This document shows, piece after piece, positions 37,469 through 44,542 of a stretch of DNA of 64,000 bases (position 1 is its first letter; the number at the start of each line of letters is the position of its first letter). The notes beneath the pieces are model-generated. The model saw only the letters and a list, made by a program, of their open reading frames with translations, made no database searches and was not told where the DNA came from. A program made the position numbers and the translations under genes. This DNA comes from Spirochaetia bacterium (GTDB lineage Bacteria; Spirochaetota; UBA4802; UBA5550), in the NCBI GenBank assembly GCA_009885955.1, contig VFJS01000003.1, forward strand, positions 62,001 to 126,000. The letters are read 5' to 3'.

Positions 37469-38119
37469 TTGCTGCAACCAGCAACCAGCAACCAGCAACC
37501 AGCAATCGGTCAATCGGTCAATCGGTCAATCGGTCAATCGGTCAATCGGTCAATCGGTCAATCGGTCAATCCATTAAAATTTTATCAATATAAATATTTA
37601 ACTGCAATTTGTTATTGGCATGCCATTTTTGTTCTATTATTTATCCTTTCAGGTAATCCATTACATTCCGGCGAACCGGGTTTTTCATTATCAGAAAAAA
37701 CTGCCCCTAATTTTGCAATCTTCACATTAAAAAATAACGAAAGAAAAATTTTATTCAACGAGCTTTCCCTTCTCCCTGAAAAGGGGCTTATGGTGATAAA
37801 TTTTACATCATATACATGCATACCCTGTAAAAAAGAGATTCCCGAACTTGAAGTTATAGAAGAAAAATTTCGAGGAAAGATAAAGCTCTGGGTTCTGTAT
37901 ACCGATAGCGATTCACGGAAGATAGAAGAGAGCGCCGTAGAAATAGGAATCAAAAATACTGTCTGTGTAGACCCTCTCAGAACAGTTGCTTTTAAATATA
38001 ATGTTGCTGTGATTCCCACTACAATAGTGCTCGATAAAATGGGGAATATTAAGGTGGTCGTTACCGGTTATACAAGCGAAAATATGATTAGACTTGCTGA
38101 ATTTATAAAAAATTATTGA
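37469..38119 (+). CDS. TlpA-like thioredoxin, possibly phase-variable start
   Basis: The redoxin core (about residues 70-216) has the active site T-C-I-P-C-K-K, a V-I-P-T-T cis-proline loop and a V-V-V-T-G-Y strand, as in TlpA/ResA. Before it is a membrane helix or signal (F-V-L-L-F-I-L-S-G). The only in-frame start in the present sequence is TTG at 37469, just before two tandem-repeat tracts. An ATG at 37438 is out of frame and stops at 37591. One added 8-bp unit, or one lost 7-bp unit, would join that ATG to the redoxin. The mature part is periplasmic or lipid-bilayer anchored; its partner is unknown. The envelope protein gene follows after 11 bp. Confidence 0.75.
   Translation: MLQPATSNQQPAIGQSVNRSIGQSVNRSIGQSVNPLKFYQYKYLTAICYWHAIFVLLFILSGNPLHSGEPGFSLSEKTAPNFAIFTLKNNERKILFNELSLLPEKGLMVINFTSYTCIPCKKEIPELEVIEEKFRGKIKLWVLYTDSDSRKIEESAVEIGIKNTVCVDPLRTVAFKYNVAVIPTTIVLDKMGNIKVVVTGYTSENMIRLAEFIKNY
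37474..37501. repeat. Tandem repeat, GCAACCA x4
   Basis: Four exact copies of a 7-bp unit run directly into the 8-bp tract. The unit length is not a multiple of three, so gain or loss shifts the reading frame of the overlapping thioredoxin gene. Confidence 0.95.
37503..37571. repeat. Tandem repeat, CAATCGGT x8 plus partial unit
   Basis: Eight exact copies of an 8-bp unit plus CAATC. It is translated in the present frame as a Ser/Gly/Gln/Asn/Arg-rich period. A one-unit change shifts the frame by two (or minus two), the classic arrangement for slipped-strand phase variation. Confidence 0.95.
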
Positions 38120-38130
38120 GGTTCTGAAAG

Positions 38131-39990
38131 ATGAAAAAAATTTTTGTTATCTTATTGAATGCCGTATTGGCTATTTTTATTACATCCCTATCTGCCCAGA
38201 CAAAAAAACTCAAACTCTTTATTAATGATATTACCGTAGAACAGGGCGTGTCAAAAACTATGGCTATAAAGGTCAGGGATATTATGAGCCTTTCAATTTT
38301 TGAAAATTTCAGCGGTGAGTATCAGGTAATAACCGATGATGATATTAAAATAATGTTTAAAAAGGTCGCCGTGATCCAGGCCACAGGATGCGATGCCCAG
38401 ACCTGCGTGCTTCAGATTGCCGAGGCCATTAATGCCGATGAAATCATTTACGGTTCAATAAAAAAAGACGAAGGAAAAATAAGGATCACTGTCCAGAATA
38501 TTAAAAGAGATGCCCGCACCCTTGAAATAACAAAAAAATCAATTGTGAGTGAGCTTTTTTACGAGAGCCAGTTAGACTGGTATTCAAAAGAGGTGGCAAA
38601 AAAACTTATTAATGCGGTATATAAAATAGACCCGTCAAAAGCCCCTGCCGTTGTTACCGGTAAATTTCAGGTGGAAGCATTGGGGATAAAGAGCGTTGAA
38701 GGGATGGATATCAGCATACTCAAATTTACCTCCAATGATGAAGCCATAACAAAACTGCTGGATTATTACAAAGAGCTTGTATCCGAGGGTGATGAACTAT
38801 TTAAAAAAAATAATCAACGCGGGGCCAGACAGAAATATAGAGACATATTGAAAGGAATCAATGAAGACCTTCATCAAAGTAAAAGGGAGAAAATGACGGA
38901 ATTTACTGAGAGTGTAGTAAAAAGAATTGAATCGACCCATGTGAACGAATTCAAAGTCTATATTGAAGACATTGATAAATGGCTGAAAGCAAAGGAACTC
39001 ATGGATAGGGATATCATAAAAAAAGGGATTGAAAAGTACTCAGAAGTACTGAATGATCTGGATAAAATTCCCGACGAAGAAAAATCTCGTCTTGGAGAAA
39101 TAAAGAACACTATTGTAAAACGGATATCGTCCCTGTATTTGGCCTGGGCTTCAATAATAGAGAAGGAAGGAGACGCCTTTTATTCCGACTATAAGTTCAA
39201 GTTTGCAATTGATAAATATAATGAGGCGATTGTAGTAATAAAAGAATCGGGCTTTTCGGAATTTGAATTGACAGTGAAAGTTGAAAAACTTGATGAAAAG
39301 AAAAGGGCCGGGAAGACAACAGGAGCCTCGTGGCTCAACAACAGGGTACGTTCCTATTGCGACCAGGCCGAGTATTTCAACATACGGAAAAATAAAAGCG
39401 GGGCAAAAAATATTCTGGGACAGGCCGGCGACCTTATTGCCGTTAACTCCCAATTCCTCACCCCTGAAACAAAGTCCCTTTATGATGAGTACAGCAAACT
39501 TGTGGGACATATCGGAGATGTAGGTGAAAAGACCAAATTTTTTGAAGAGAGTAAAGGAAATTATTATGGCCCGCTGTCATTAACCTTTTTTGGCCTTTCT
39601 CTTGGATCTTTTGGAGGAGGCTACTATTTCAACACCCAGCTTACAACTATAAATTCTGATTATGCTTCACTTTCAAAAAAATATAAAGCATCAACCGATT
39701 TTAATGAAGCCACAAAGCTTGGAAAGGACATGAATGCAAAGGAGGATGAAGCTAAAAAAACAGCGCTGTATAGAAATATTGCCTACGGAGCAGGAGGCCT
39801 TTTTCTCGGAGTCGGGGTCTATTTCACATACAGGTACTTCTCATATAAATCCATGGAGAGCAGCCTCAAGAGTTCATGGAACGATGTCATTTTTTTCACG
39901 CCATTAATTTCTTATGATTATAAAAATTGGACTTACAATCCCAATGAGAGGGGGCTGTTCGCAGGGGCAGTGATTACAGTTAGATTTTGA
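38131..39990 (+). CDS. Envelope protein with CsgG/TolB-N-like domain, helical repeats and membrane C-terminus
   Basis: The 619-residue protein has a signal peptide (about 1-22, S-L-S-A-Q). An alpha/beta domain (to about 165) ends with A-D-E-I-I-Y-G-S-I after a C-x4-C pair, the pattern of CsgG/FlgO/TolB-N-like domains in secreted proteins. A long helical, TPR-like region follows (about 200-460). Two hydrophobic glycine-rich stretches (about 485-510 and 550-570) follow, and the C-terminus ends V-R-F like an outer-membrane strand. It lies 11 bp after the thioredoxin gene. Function is unknown; an envelope scaffold is possible. Confidence 0.65.
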   Translation: MKKIFVILLNAVLAIFITSLSAQTKKLKLFINDITVEQGVSKTMAIKVRDIMSLSIFENFSGEYQVITDDDIKIMFKKVAVIQATGCDAQTCVLQIAEAINADEIIYGSIKKDEGKIRITVQNIKRDARTLEITKKSIVSELFYESQLDWYSKEVAKKLINAVYKIDPSKAPAVVTGKFQVEALGIKSVEGMDISILKFTSNDEAITKLLDYYKELVSEGDELFKKNNQRGARQKYRDILKGINEDLHQSKREKMTEFTESVVKRIESTHVNEFKVYIEDIDKWLKAKELMDRDIIKKGIEKYSEVLNDLDKIPDEEKSRLGEIKNTIVKRISSLYLAWASIIEKEGDAFYSDYKFKFAIDKYNEAIVVIKESGFSEFELTVKVEKLDEKKRAGKTTGASWLNNRVRSYCDQAEYFNIRKNKSGAKNILGQAGDLIAVNSQFLTPETKSLYDEYSKLVGHIGDVGEKTKFFEESKGNYYGPLSLTFFGLSLGSFGGGYYFNTQLTTINSDYASLSKKYKASTDFNEATKLGKDMNAKEDEAKKTALYRNIAYGAGGLFLGVGVYFTYRYFSYKSMESSLKSSWNDVIFFTPLISYDYKNWTYNPNERGLFAGAVITVRF

Positions 39991-40037
39991 CAAGAAAATA
40001 ATTGTTAGCCATGATACATGGTTGTTCGTATAGACAG

Positions 40038-40213
40038 TGTCTGAACCATGATTTACTTGATTAACGGATTACTTTGATTAAGAGATAAGGGTAATGAAAA
40101 AATTAGCTGAATCATAGGTTGTGATTATGAGAATGTTAGATTTAATAAAAATGCAGAATCTATGATACAGAAATCAAGCCAATCCTTAAATCATGAAAAT
40201 CACGGTTCAGACA
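40038..40213. repeat. TGTCTGAACC inverted element (176 bp)
   Basis: The left end TGTCTGAACCATGATTT is inverted at the right end (AAATCACGGTTCAGACA with changes). The similarity runs about 42 bp into each end (words TGATT, GGATT and TTGATT in the same order). It ends 46 bp before the lipoprotein ATG. A right-arm-only copy is at 43487-43528. Confidence 0.8.
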
Positions 40214-40259
40214 GTTGATTAAAAAGGTATATTTTAAAAAATTAATAAAGGTGACCATA

Positions 40260-41990
40260 ATGAAAAGAAAAGCGTTATTATTCATACTATCAATACTAAT
40301 TTTTTCAACATGCGATACAACCCTTCAGCCGACAACACATGATAACCCCTTTGACAGAGGGGGGGATGCTTACCAGCAAATATCTGCAACAATTTCACCT
40401 TTAAATGGGGCAGTGAATATAGGACCGGGTTCAAATATTATAATTACCTTCAACCAGGCAGTAGACCCCACAGGCTGGACAGTTATTATTGATGGCACTA
40501 CTTATACGTCAGGTTCCTTTGATGTTACAGGAAAAATATTGACCATAACCCCTTCTGCAATATTTTTAAGAAATAAAAATATAACCGTTATCCTGGATGG
40601 TTTTAAAAATACCAGTTCAGGGAGCGTTGGCGAATTTTCATATACAAGTTTATCATTTACCACAGCACAGAACCCGACTGCCACATCGAGCCCAATGTCA
40701 AATCAGACCGGTGTTGCCATCGATTCCAATTTTGTCATCGGTTTTAGCGAGGCTATGAATCAGACGAATTCATGGAGCGTAAACCTCAATGGCACTGTTT
40801 TCGATAAGAATTCCCCTGGGATATCATGGAGCGGGAACGATTTAACCATAAATCCTTCTTTTATCTATGGAAGAAGCTCTACTGTTTCTGCGACCTTAAC
40901 AGGATTTACTGCCGCGGTTGATAATGCATCTTATGCAGGTACATCAACGCTTTCATTTGGGACAATTGGCCTGCCAACGGCAATATTCTCTCCATCAAAC
41001 GTTTCAACAGGAGTATCCCCTGATTCCAACATAGTTATCACCTTCAGTGAAGCCATGAATCAGACGAATTCATGGATTGTGAATGCAAACGGGACACTCT
41101 ATGACAAAACATCGCCTCAAATTTCATGGAGCGGGAATGCTTTAACGATTAATCCTGCGTCAAATTTTACAAAAGGAAGTTCGATAGTGGTCATTTTATC
41201 CGGTTTTACAGCCCAGCTTGATGGTGGGGCACTTGGCGGAACAACAACTTCCTCATTTAAAGTACCACTTTCAGTCACATATAATGGGAATGGCAATACC
41301 GGCGGCAGTGTGCCAATTGACAGCACGGATTATTTAATTGGGGATACTGTTACAGTTTTAGGCAATACCGGAAACCTTGTAAAAACCGGTTATGAATTGG
41401 CAGGTTGGAATACCCAGGCTGATGGTAATGGGACAACAACTCCTATTGGTGGAACATTTTCAATCGGTACTGCTGATGTATTATTGTATGCTTTATGGAC
41501 AAGGGTCTACGCACTGAGAGAAACAGGCCCGGCCGGCGGATTGATTTTTTATGATAAAGGGAGTTATTCCAATGGCTGGAGGTATCTGGAAGCAGCTCCA
41601 AGTGATGTGAGTACAAATGCTGAATGGGGATGTACGAATGTAACGATCATTGGAGCAGATGGTGCTGCAATAGGAACTGGAAATCAAAATACTATTGATA
41701 TTGAAGCTGTTTGTTCAACATCTGGTACGGCTGCTGATTTGTGTGCTAACTATAGTTATGGAGGCTATAGTGACTGGTTTCTTCCATCTAAAGATGAGCT
41801 AAATCAGATATTTATAAACCTAAAGAGTTATGGCGTTGGTGGGTTAGGTGAGGCTATATATTTGAGTTCATCGGAGTACAGTTCTGGCTATGCTTGGGGC
41901 CAGGTTTTTGGTGTTGGCAATAACTATGGTATACAGTACAGCTACAATAAAAGTTTTACTGAAAGGGTGCGTGCTATTCGAGCTTTTTAA
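40260..41990 (+). CDS. Ig-like/DUF1566 surface lipoprotein
   Basis: From the ATG at 40260 (AAAGGTG site) the protein has about 576 residues. The lipid-attachment cysteine is in F-S-T-C, a relaxed lipobox, and is followed by a D-N-P-F-D linker. Three Big_5-like Ig repeats follow (each with I-x-F-S-E-A-M-N-Q or a variant, and an L-T-I-N-P strand). Then comes an InlB/Flg_new-type repeat (Y-N-G-N-G-N-T-G-G to Y-A-L-W) and a C-terminal DUF1566 domain (G-G-L-I-F-Y, S-D-W-F-L-P-S-K-D-E-L, A-I-R-A-F). DUF1566 is often a C-type-lectin-like binding fold. A surface adhesin or binding protein is likely. Confidence 0.78.
   Translation: MKRKALLFILSILIFSTCDTTLQPTTHDNPFDRGGDAYQQISATISPLNGAVNIGPGSNIIITFNQAVDPTGWTVIIDGTTYTSGSFDVTGKILTITPSAIFLRNKNITVILDGFKNTSSGSVGEFSYTSLSFTTAQNPTATSSPMSNQTGVAIDSNFVIGFSEAMNQTNSWSVNLNGTVFDKNSPGISWSGNDLTINPSFIYGRSSTVSATLTGFTAAVDNASYAGTSTLSFGTIGLPTAIFSPSNVSTGVSPDSNIVITFSEAMNQTNSWIVNANGTLYDKTSPQISWSGNALTINPASNFTKGSSIVVILSGFTAQLDGGALGGTTTSSFKVPLSVTYNGNGNTGGSVPIDSTDYLIGDTVTVLGNTGNLVKTGYELAGWNTQADGNGTTTPIGGTFSIGTADVLLYALWTRVYALRETGPAGGLIFYDKGSYSNGWRYLEAAPSDVSTNAEWGCTNVTIIGADGAAIGTGNQNTIDIEAVCSTSGTAADLCANYSYGGYSDWFLPSKDELNQIFINLKSYGVGGLGEAIYLSSSEYSSGYAWGQVFGVGNNYGIQYSYNKSFTERVRAIRAF
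40748..41096. repeat. Near-identical DNA inside two Ig repeats of the lipoprotein
   Basis: The word ATGAATCAGACGAATTCATG occurs in repeat 2 (about 40755) and again in repeat 3 (about 41055), 300 bp apart, with further similarity around it. This suggests recent duplication of one Ig unit and gives a substrate for recombination that changes repeat number. Confidence 0.7.
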
Positions 41991-42045
41991 TGAAGTTTAA
42001 GATCAATACTAAAATAGATTCTAAAAAATAATATTGGAGATACTT

Positions 42046-42765
42046 ATGAAAATCATTGAATGTCTAAAAAATATTTTAAAAGATAAAACAAATATTCAAA
42101 TCATAATTGCAATTATTACCCTCGTAGTTGCAATATTCACTCTTGGATTTGCATTTTACGTTTATAACAAAAGTTATTTTTTTAGTTATAAATCAGAGGC
42201 AGTATCCTTGCTCTCTGTGGAGGACTACTATAGTCTTCAACAGTATGCCAATAAACACATCGATAAGAATAAAAATGAATCTGATGCCAAGTATGCCTAT
42301 AATCTCATTGATCGTCGTATAGAAGTTCTCATCGCAAATTTATTTAGCAAAGATGAGACAGTAAGGGTAAATTCTCTTCATCACTTAAAAATGATTGTTG
42401 AGGCATTGTTTGATAATGAGGATTCTTCAAAAAAAGAAAACCGGAAAAATAAATTTAAAGAAAGGTTCAAAAAACATTTTATAAATGTCTGTTCAGATTA
42501 TAATGATGAATTATTTCGAAATTTAAGAACAAACTGCTTAAGCTGTGGTGTATATAATGTGTCTACAATTTTATCATTAATTGAATCAGAAATTAAAATA
42601 GAAAATTTAGATAAAATAAAAAAGGGAGATATAATAGTCAAAATTTTAAAGGATAATTTAAAAGATGAAAAATTCAAACCTTTTCGTAAAGCACTTTATG
42701 ATGAAATTAAAGATATAAACAAGACGCCGATATGGAATAATTTATTAGATGTTTTAAAAAAATGA
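42046..42765 (+). CDS. Single-helix membrane protein of unknown function
   Basis: The start is the ATG at 42046, with GGAG 7 nt upstream; the frame is open from 42034. The roughly 239-residue protein has one membrane helix near residues 15-40 and a long charged helical cytoplasmic domain rich in Lys, Asn, Asp and Glu. A cysteine pair (N-C-L-S-C-G) lies near 175. No family is recognised. The AT-rich composition matches the surrounding accessory stretch and contrasts with the metabolic operons. Confidence 0.65.
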   Translation: MKIIECLKNILKDKTNIQIIIAIITLVVAIFTLGFAFYVYNKSYFFSYKSEAVSLLSVEDYYSLQQYANKHIDKNKNESDAKYAYNLIDRRIEVLIANLFSKDETVRVNSLHHLKMIVEALFDNEDSSKKENRKNKFKERFKKHFINVCSDYNDELFRNLRTNCLSCGVYNVSTILSLIESEIKIENLDKIKKGDIIVKILKDNLKDEKFKPFRKALYDEIKDINKTPIWNNLLDVLKK

Positions 42766-42784
42766 GATTAAGAGAAATTTGGAT

Positions 42785-43123
42785 TTAAATTGGTAGTCGC
42801 GATATATACTTCAAAACATCATCAATGGTAATATCATAGTTTGGCAAGATTTTATCCCTTTCATGTTTATGGTGGGGATAGGTAATAATTTCTTTATGAT
42901 GCGGCGAATTATCCCATCTGATAATGAAATCGCCATTAGCTTTTTGCCAGTGAAAAGAATATTTTCTATCGAATTCATCTGAATATTCTTTAATGAATAG
43001 CCGGGTATCATCAGACAATTCTGCTTCGATTTTAATAAAAAAACCAGTTTTGAAAATACGAAAATCCTGAATAGTATATTTTCTTATGATTCCGGAGGCA
43101 TCAAGAGATTTGATAATTTCCAT
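42785..43123 (-). CDS. tumE: TumE-type (DUF6516) toxin
   Basis: The 112-residue protein fits the DUF6516/TumE family. It has an N-terminal antiparallel beta core and a conserved central block (Y-S-F-H-W-Q and I-I-R-W-D-N-S-P-H-H). This is followed by a H-H-K-H-E-R motif and a D-V-L-K-Y-I tail. It overlaps the upstream antitoxin gene by 23 nt, as in many type II pairs. TumE is reported as a toxin of a two-gene module; its cellular target is not evident here. Recognition is from memory of the family pattern. Confidence 0.68.
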   Translation of the reverse strand: MEIIKSLDASGIIRKYTIQDFRIFKTGFFIKIEAELSDDTRLFIKEYSDEFDRKYSFHWQKANGDFIIRWDNSPHHKEIITYPHHKHERDKILPNYDITIDDVLKYISRLPI

Positions 43124-43367
43124 TTATTATATCGTTCTTTTCTGATATCAATTCCTTGAAACTGTTGTCATATGCTTTCCATTCCAGGTAATCATCCCAA
43201 TGGCCAAAATTTTCTAATTTTTCGGTATTGATTATTTTTTCAAATTCTTCAAAGGACATTTTATATTTTGTCTTCATGAGCCCGATTCTGTCCTCCACTT
43301 TATGCAGTTCATATAAGAGGTTCGTATAATATAAGTCTTTAATGTTTTCACTGTGAATGATTACCAT
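43101..43367 (-). CDS. Antitoxin partner of the TumE-type toxin
   Basis: The 88-residue helical protein contains M-S-F-E-E-F-E-K and F-G-H-W-D-D-Y-L-E-W-K-A-Y. These are patterns I associate with small proteins encoded directly before DUF6516 toxins. A GGAAAGG site precedes the ATG and a promoter is at 43398-43426. It lacks an obvious DNA-binding domain, so neutralisation of the toxin may be by direct binding. Confidence 0.62.
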   Translation of the reverse strand: MVIIHSENIKDLYYTNLLYELHKVEDRIGLMKTKYKMSFEEFEKIINTEKLENFGHWDDYLEWKAYDNSFKELISEKNDIINGNYQIS

Positions 43368-43397
43368 AAAACTGCCTTTCCAAAAAATATTGTTTAT

Positions 43398-43426
43398 GAT
43401 ATAGATAAAATTTAATTTATAGTCAA
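43398..43426 (-). promoter_or_regulatory. Promoter of the toxin-antitoxin pair
   Basis: On the minus strand TTGACT (43421-43426) and TATATC (43398-43403) are 17 bp apart, 30 bp before the antitoxin ATG. The remaining 43427-43673 gap contains a repeat half and AT-rich DNA. Confidence 0.45.
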
Positions 43427-43486
43427 GTGAAAATTAATAATATTATGAGGAATAAATTATTCTTAGAATGAAAATGATGAACCAGC

Positions 43487-43528
43487 AATCAAGCTAATCC
43501 TTAAATCATGAAAATCATGGTTCCGACA
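43487..43528. repeat. Right arm of the TGTCTGAACC family
   Basis: AATCAAGCTAATCCTTAAAT and the following CATGAAAATCATGGTTC match the right end of the element at 40038-40213. The left arm is missing. It lies on the other side of the toxin-antitoxin region. Confidence 0.72.
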
Positions 43529-43673
43529 GATGAAGGAATTAAGTATAATAGAAGAACAATGAAATACTATGTGTAAATTAATTATCCTTCAGGCGCAGGA
43601 ATTTCTATTATACTTTGTTTTTATATGAATTATGAGCCTTGAACTGATAATCCAAAACTCATAATTCAGCCTG

Positions 43674-44078
43674 TCAATCCCTCTGGCAGAGCTCCACGAG
43701 AATCCCGCCTGTGGACTTTGGATGGAGAAAGGCGATCTTTGCCCCGCCCGCACCGATCCTCGGTGCCTCGTCGATGAGCTTCACCCCTTTCTCCTTCAGC
43801 TCTTTTAGTGCCTCTTCGATGTTCTCCACCCTGAAGGCTATATGCTGCATCCCTTCGCCTTTTTTTTCTATGTACTTGGCAACTGGCCCGTCGGGCGAGG
43901 TGGACTGGAGAAGTTCAACCTCGCTCTCTCCCACGGGGAAGAATGCAGTGGTGACCTTCTGCTCTTCCACGGTCTCGGCCCCTTCAAAATGGAGGCCCAG
44001 GATATCAACCCAGAATTTTTTTCCCTCATCGATGCTGTTTACGGCTATGCCCAGATGGTCAATTTTTAGAATTTTCAT
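43674..44078 (-). CDS. mce: Methylmalonyl-CoA epimerase
   Basis: The 134-residue VOC-fold protein has D-H-L-G-I-A-V near its start, M-Q-H-I-A-F-R-V in the middle and L-V-E-L-C-Q at the end. These supply the metal-binding His, His and Glu of the family. It interconverts (S)- and (R)-methylmalonyl-CoA, the step between the carboxyltransferase and the mutase. It is transcribed away from the carboxyltransferase gene across a 464-bp region holding a repeat, a promoter and the shared operator. Confidence 0.92.
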   Translation of the reverse strand: MKILKIDHLGIAVNSIDEGKKFWVDILGLHFEGAETVEEQKVTTAFFPVGESEVELLQSTSPDGPVAKYIEKKGEGMQHIAFRVENIEEALKELKEKGVKLIDEAPRIGAGGAKIAFLHPKSTGGILVELCQRD

Positions 44079-44127
44079 TTTATACTCCTTTTAATATGAA
44101 AGTTGTAAATACTCAGTTTAAATATTT

Positions 44128-44236
44128 GCTCACGGATTTACGCGGATATTCACGGATTATTTTATTATGTTCGATACAAGAAGCTTACCTACTAACTTCA
44201 TTTTTTATCTGTGTTCATCCGTGCCAATCCGTGAGC
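44128..44236. repeat. CTCACGGAT-family inverted element (109 bp)
   Basis: It starts GCTCACGGATTTACGCGGAT and ends CCGTGCCAATCCGTGAGC. The TTGACA of a minus-strand promoter (44251-44256) lies just outside its right end, so the element sits where the -10 of the epimerase promoter would be expected. Confidence 0.82.
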
Positions 44237-44287
44237 AATTTTTTGTTAATTGTCAAGTAAAGTTTTTCATTTCTGCCTATAATGTGA

Positions 44288-44316
44288 TTGACAAAGGGCC
44301 ATTTTAATTTTATATT
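44288..44316 (+). promoter_or_regulatory. Promoter of the carboxyltransferase operon
   Basis: TTGACA (44288-44293) and TATATT (44311-44316) are 17 bp apart. The shared operator begins at 44315, overlapping the -10 and the expected start point, the usual place for a repressor. The leader to the ATG at 44543 would be about 220 nt. Confidence 0.6.
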
Positions 44317-44342
44317 GTATTATTGTTGATACAAATATACAA
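44315..44342 (+). promoter_or_regulatory. Propionate-regulon operator, carboxyltransferase copy
   Basis: The 28-bp site reads TTGTATTA-TTGT-TGATACAA followed by ATATACAA. It is identical to the mutase copy except at position 7. It lies between the divergent epimerase and carboxyltransferase genes and could control both. Confidence 0.72.
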
Positions 44343-44542
44343 ATTTTATTTCCCGGCATAATATTGTAAAGTAAAATTTTATTGCCGGTTCATGCTTTTG
44401 TAATATTTTCAGGGAATTATTTTTAACCGGAATTTTATTAACTTGACAGTTTTATCAACCTTATAAAAAAATTATTCATCGGGGCCTTTTTCCATCAACG
44501 GCCTGAATTACAATTTCAACTCACAGAAGTGGGAGATAGATT

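Noticed and set aside
37503-37571. CRISPR array
   Set aside because: The units are 8 bp, contiguous and identical with no spacers; this is a simple tandem repeat.
41500-41990. Diversity-generating retroelement target at the DUF1566 C-terminus
   Set aside because: No reverse transcriptase and no second (template) copy of the C-terminal coding sequence was found in the window, so only the fold is suggestive.
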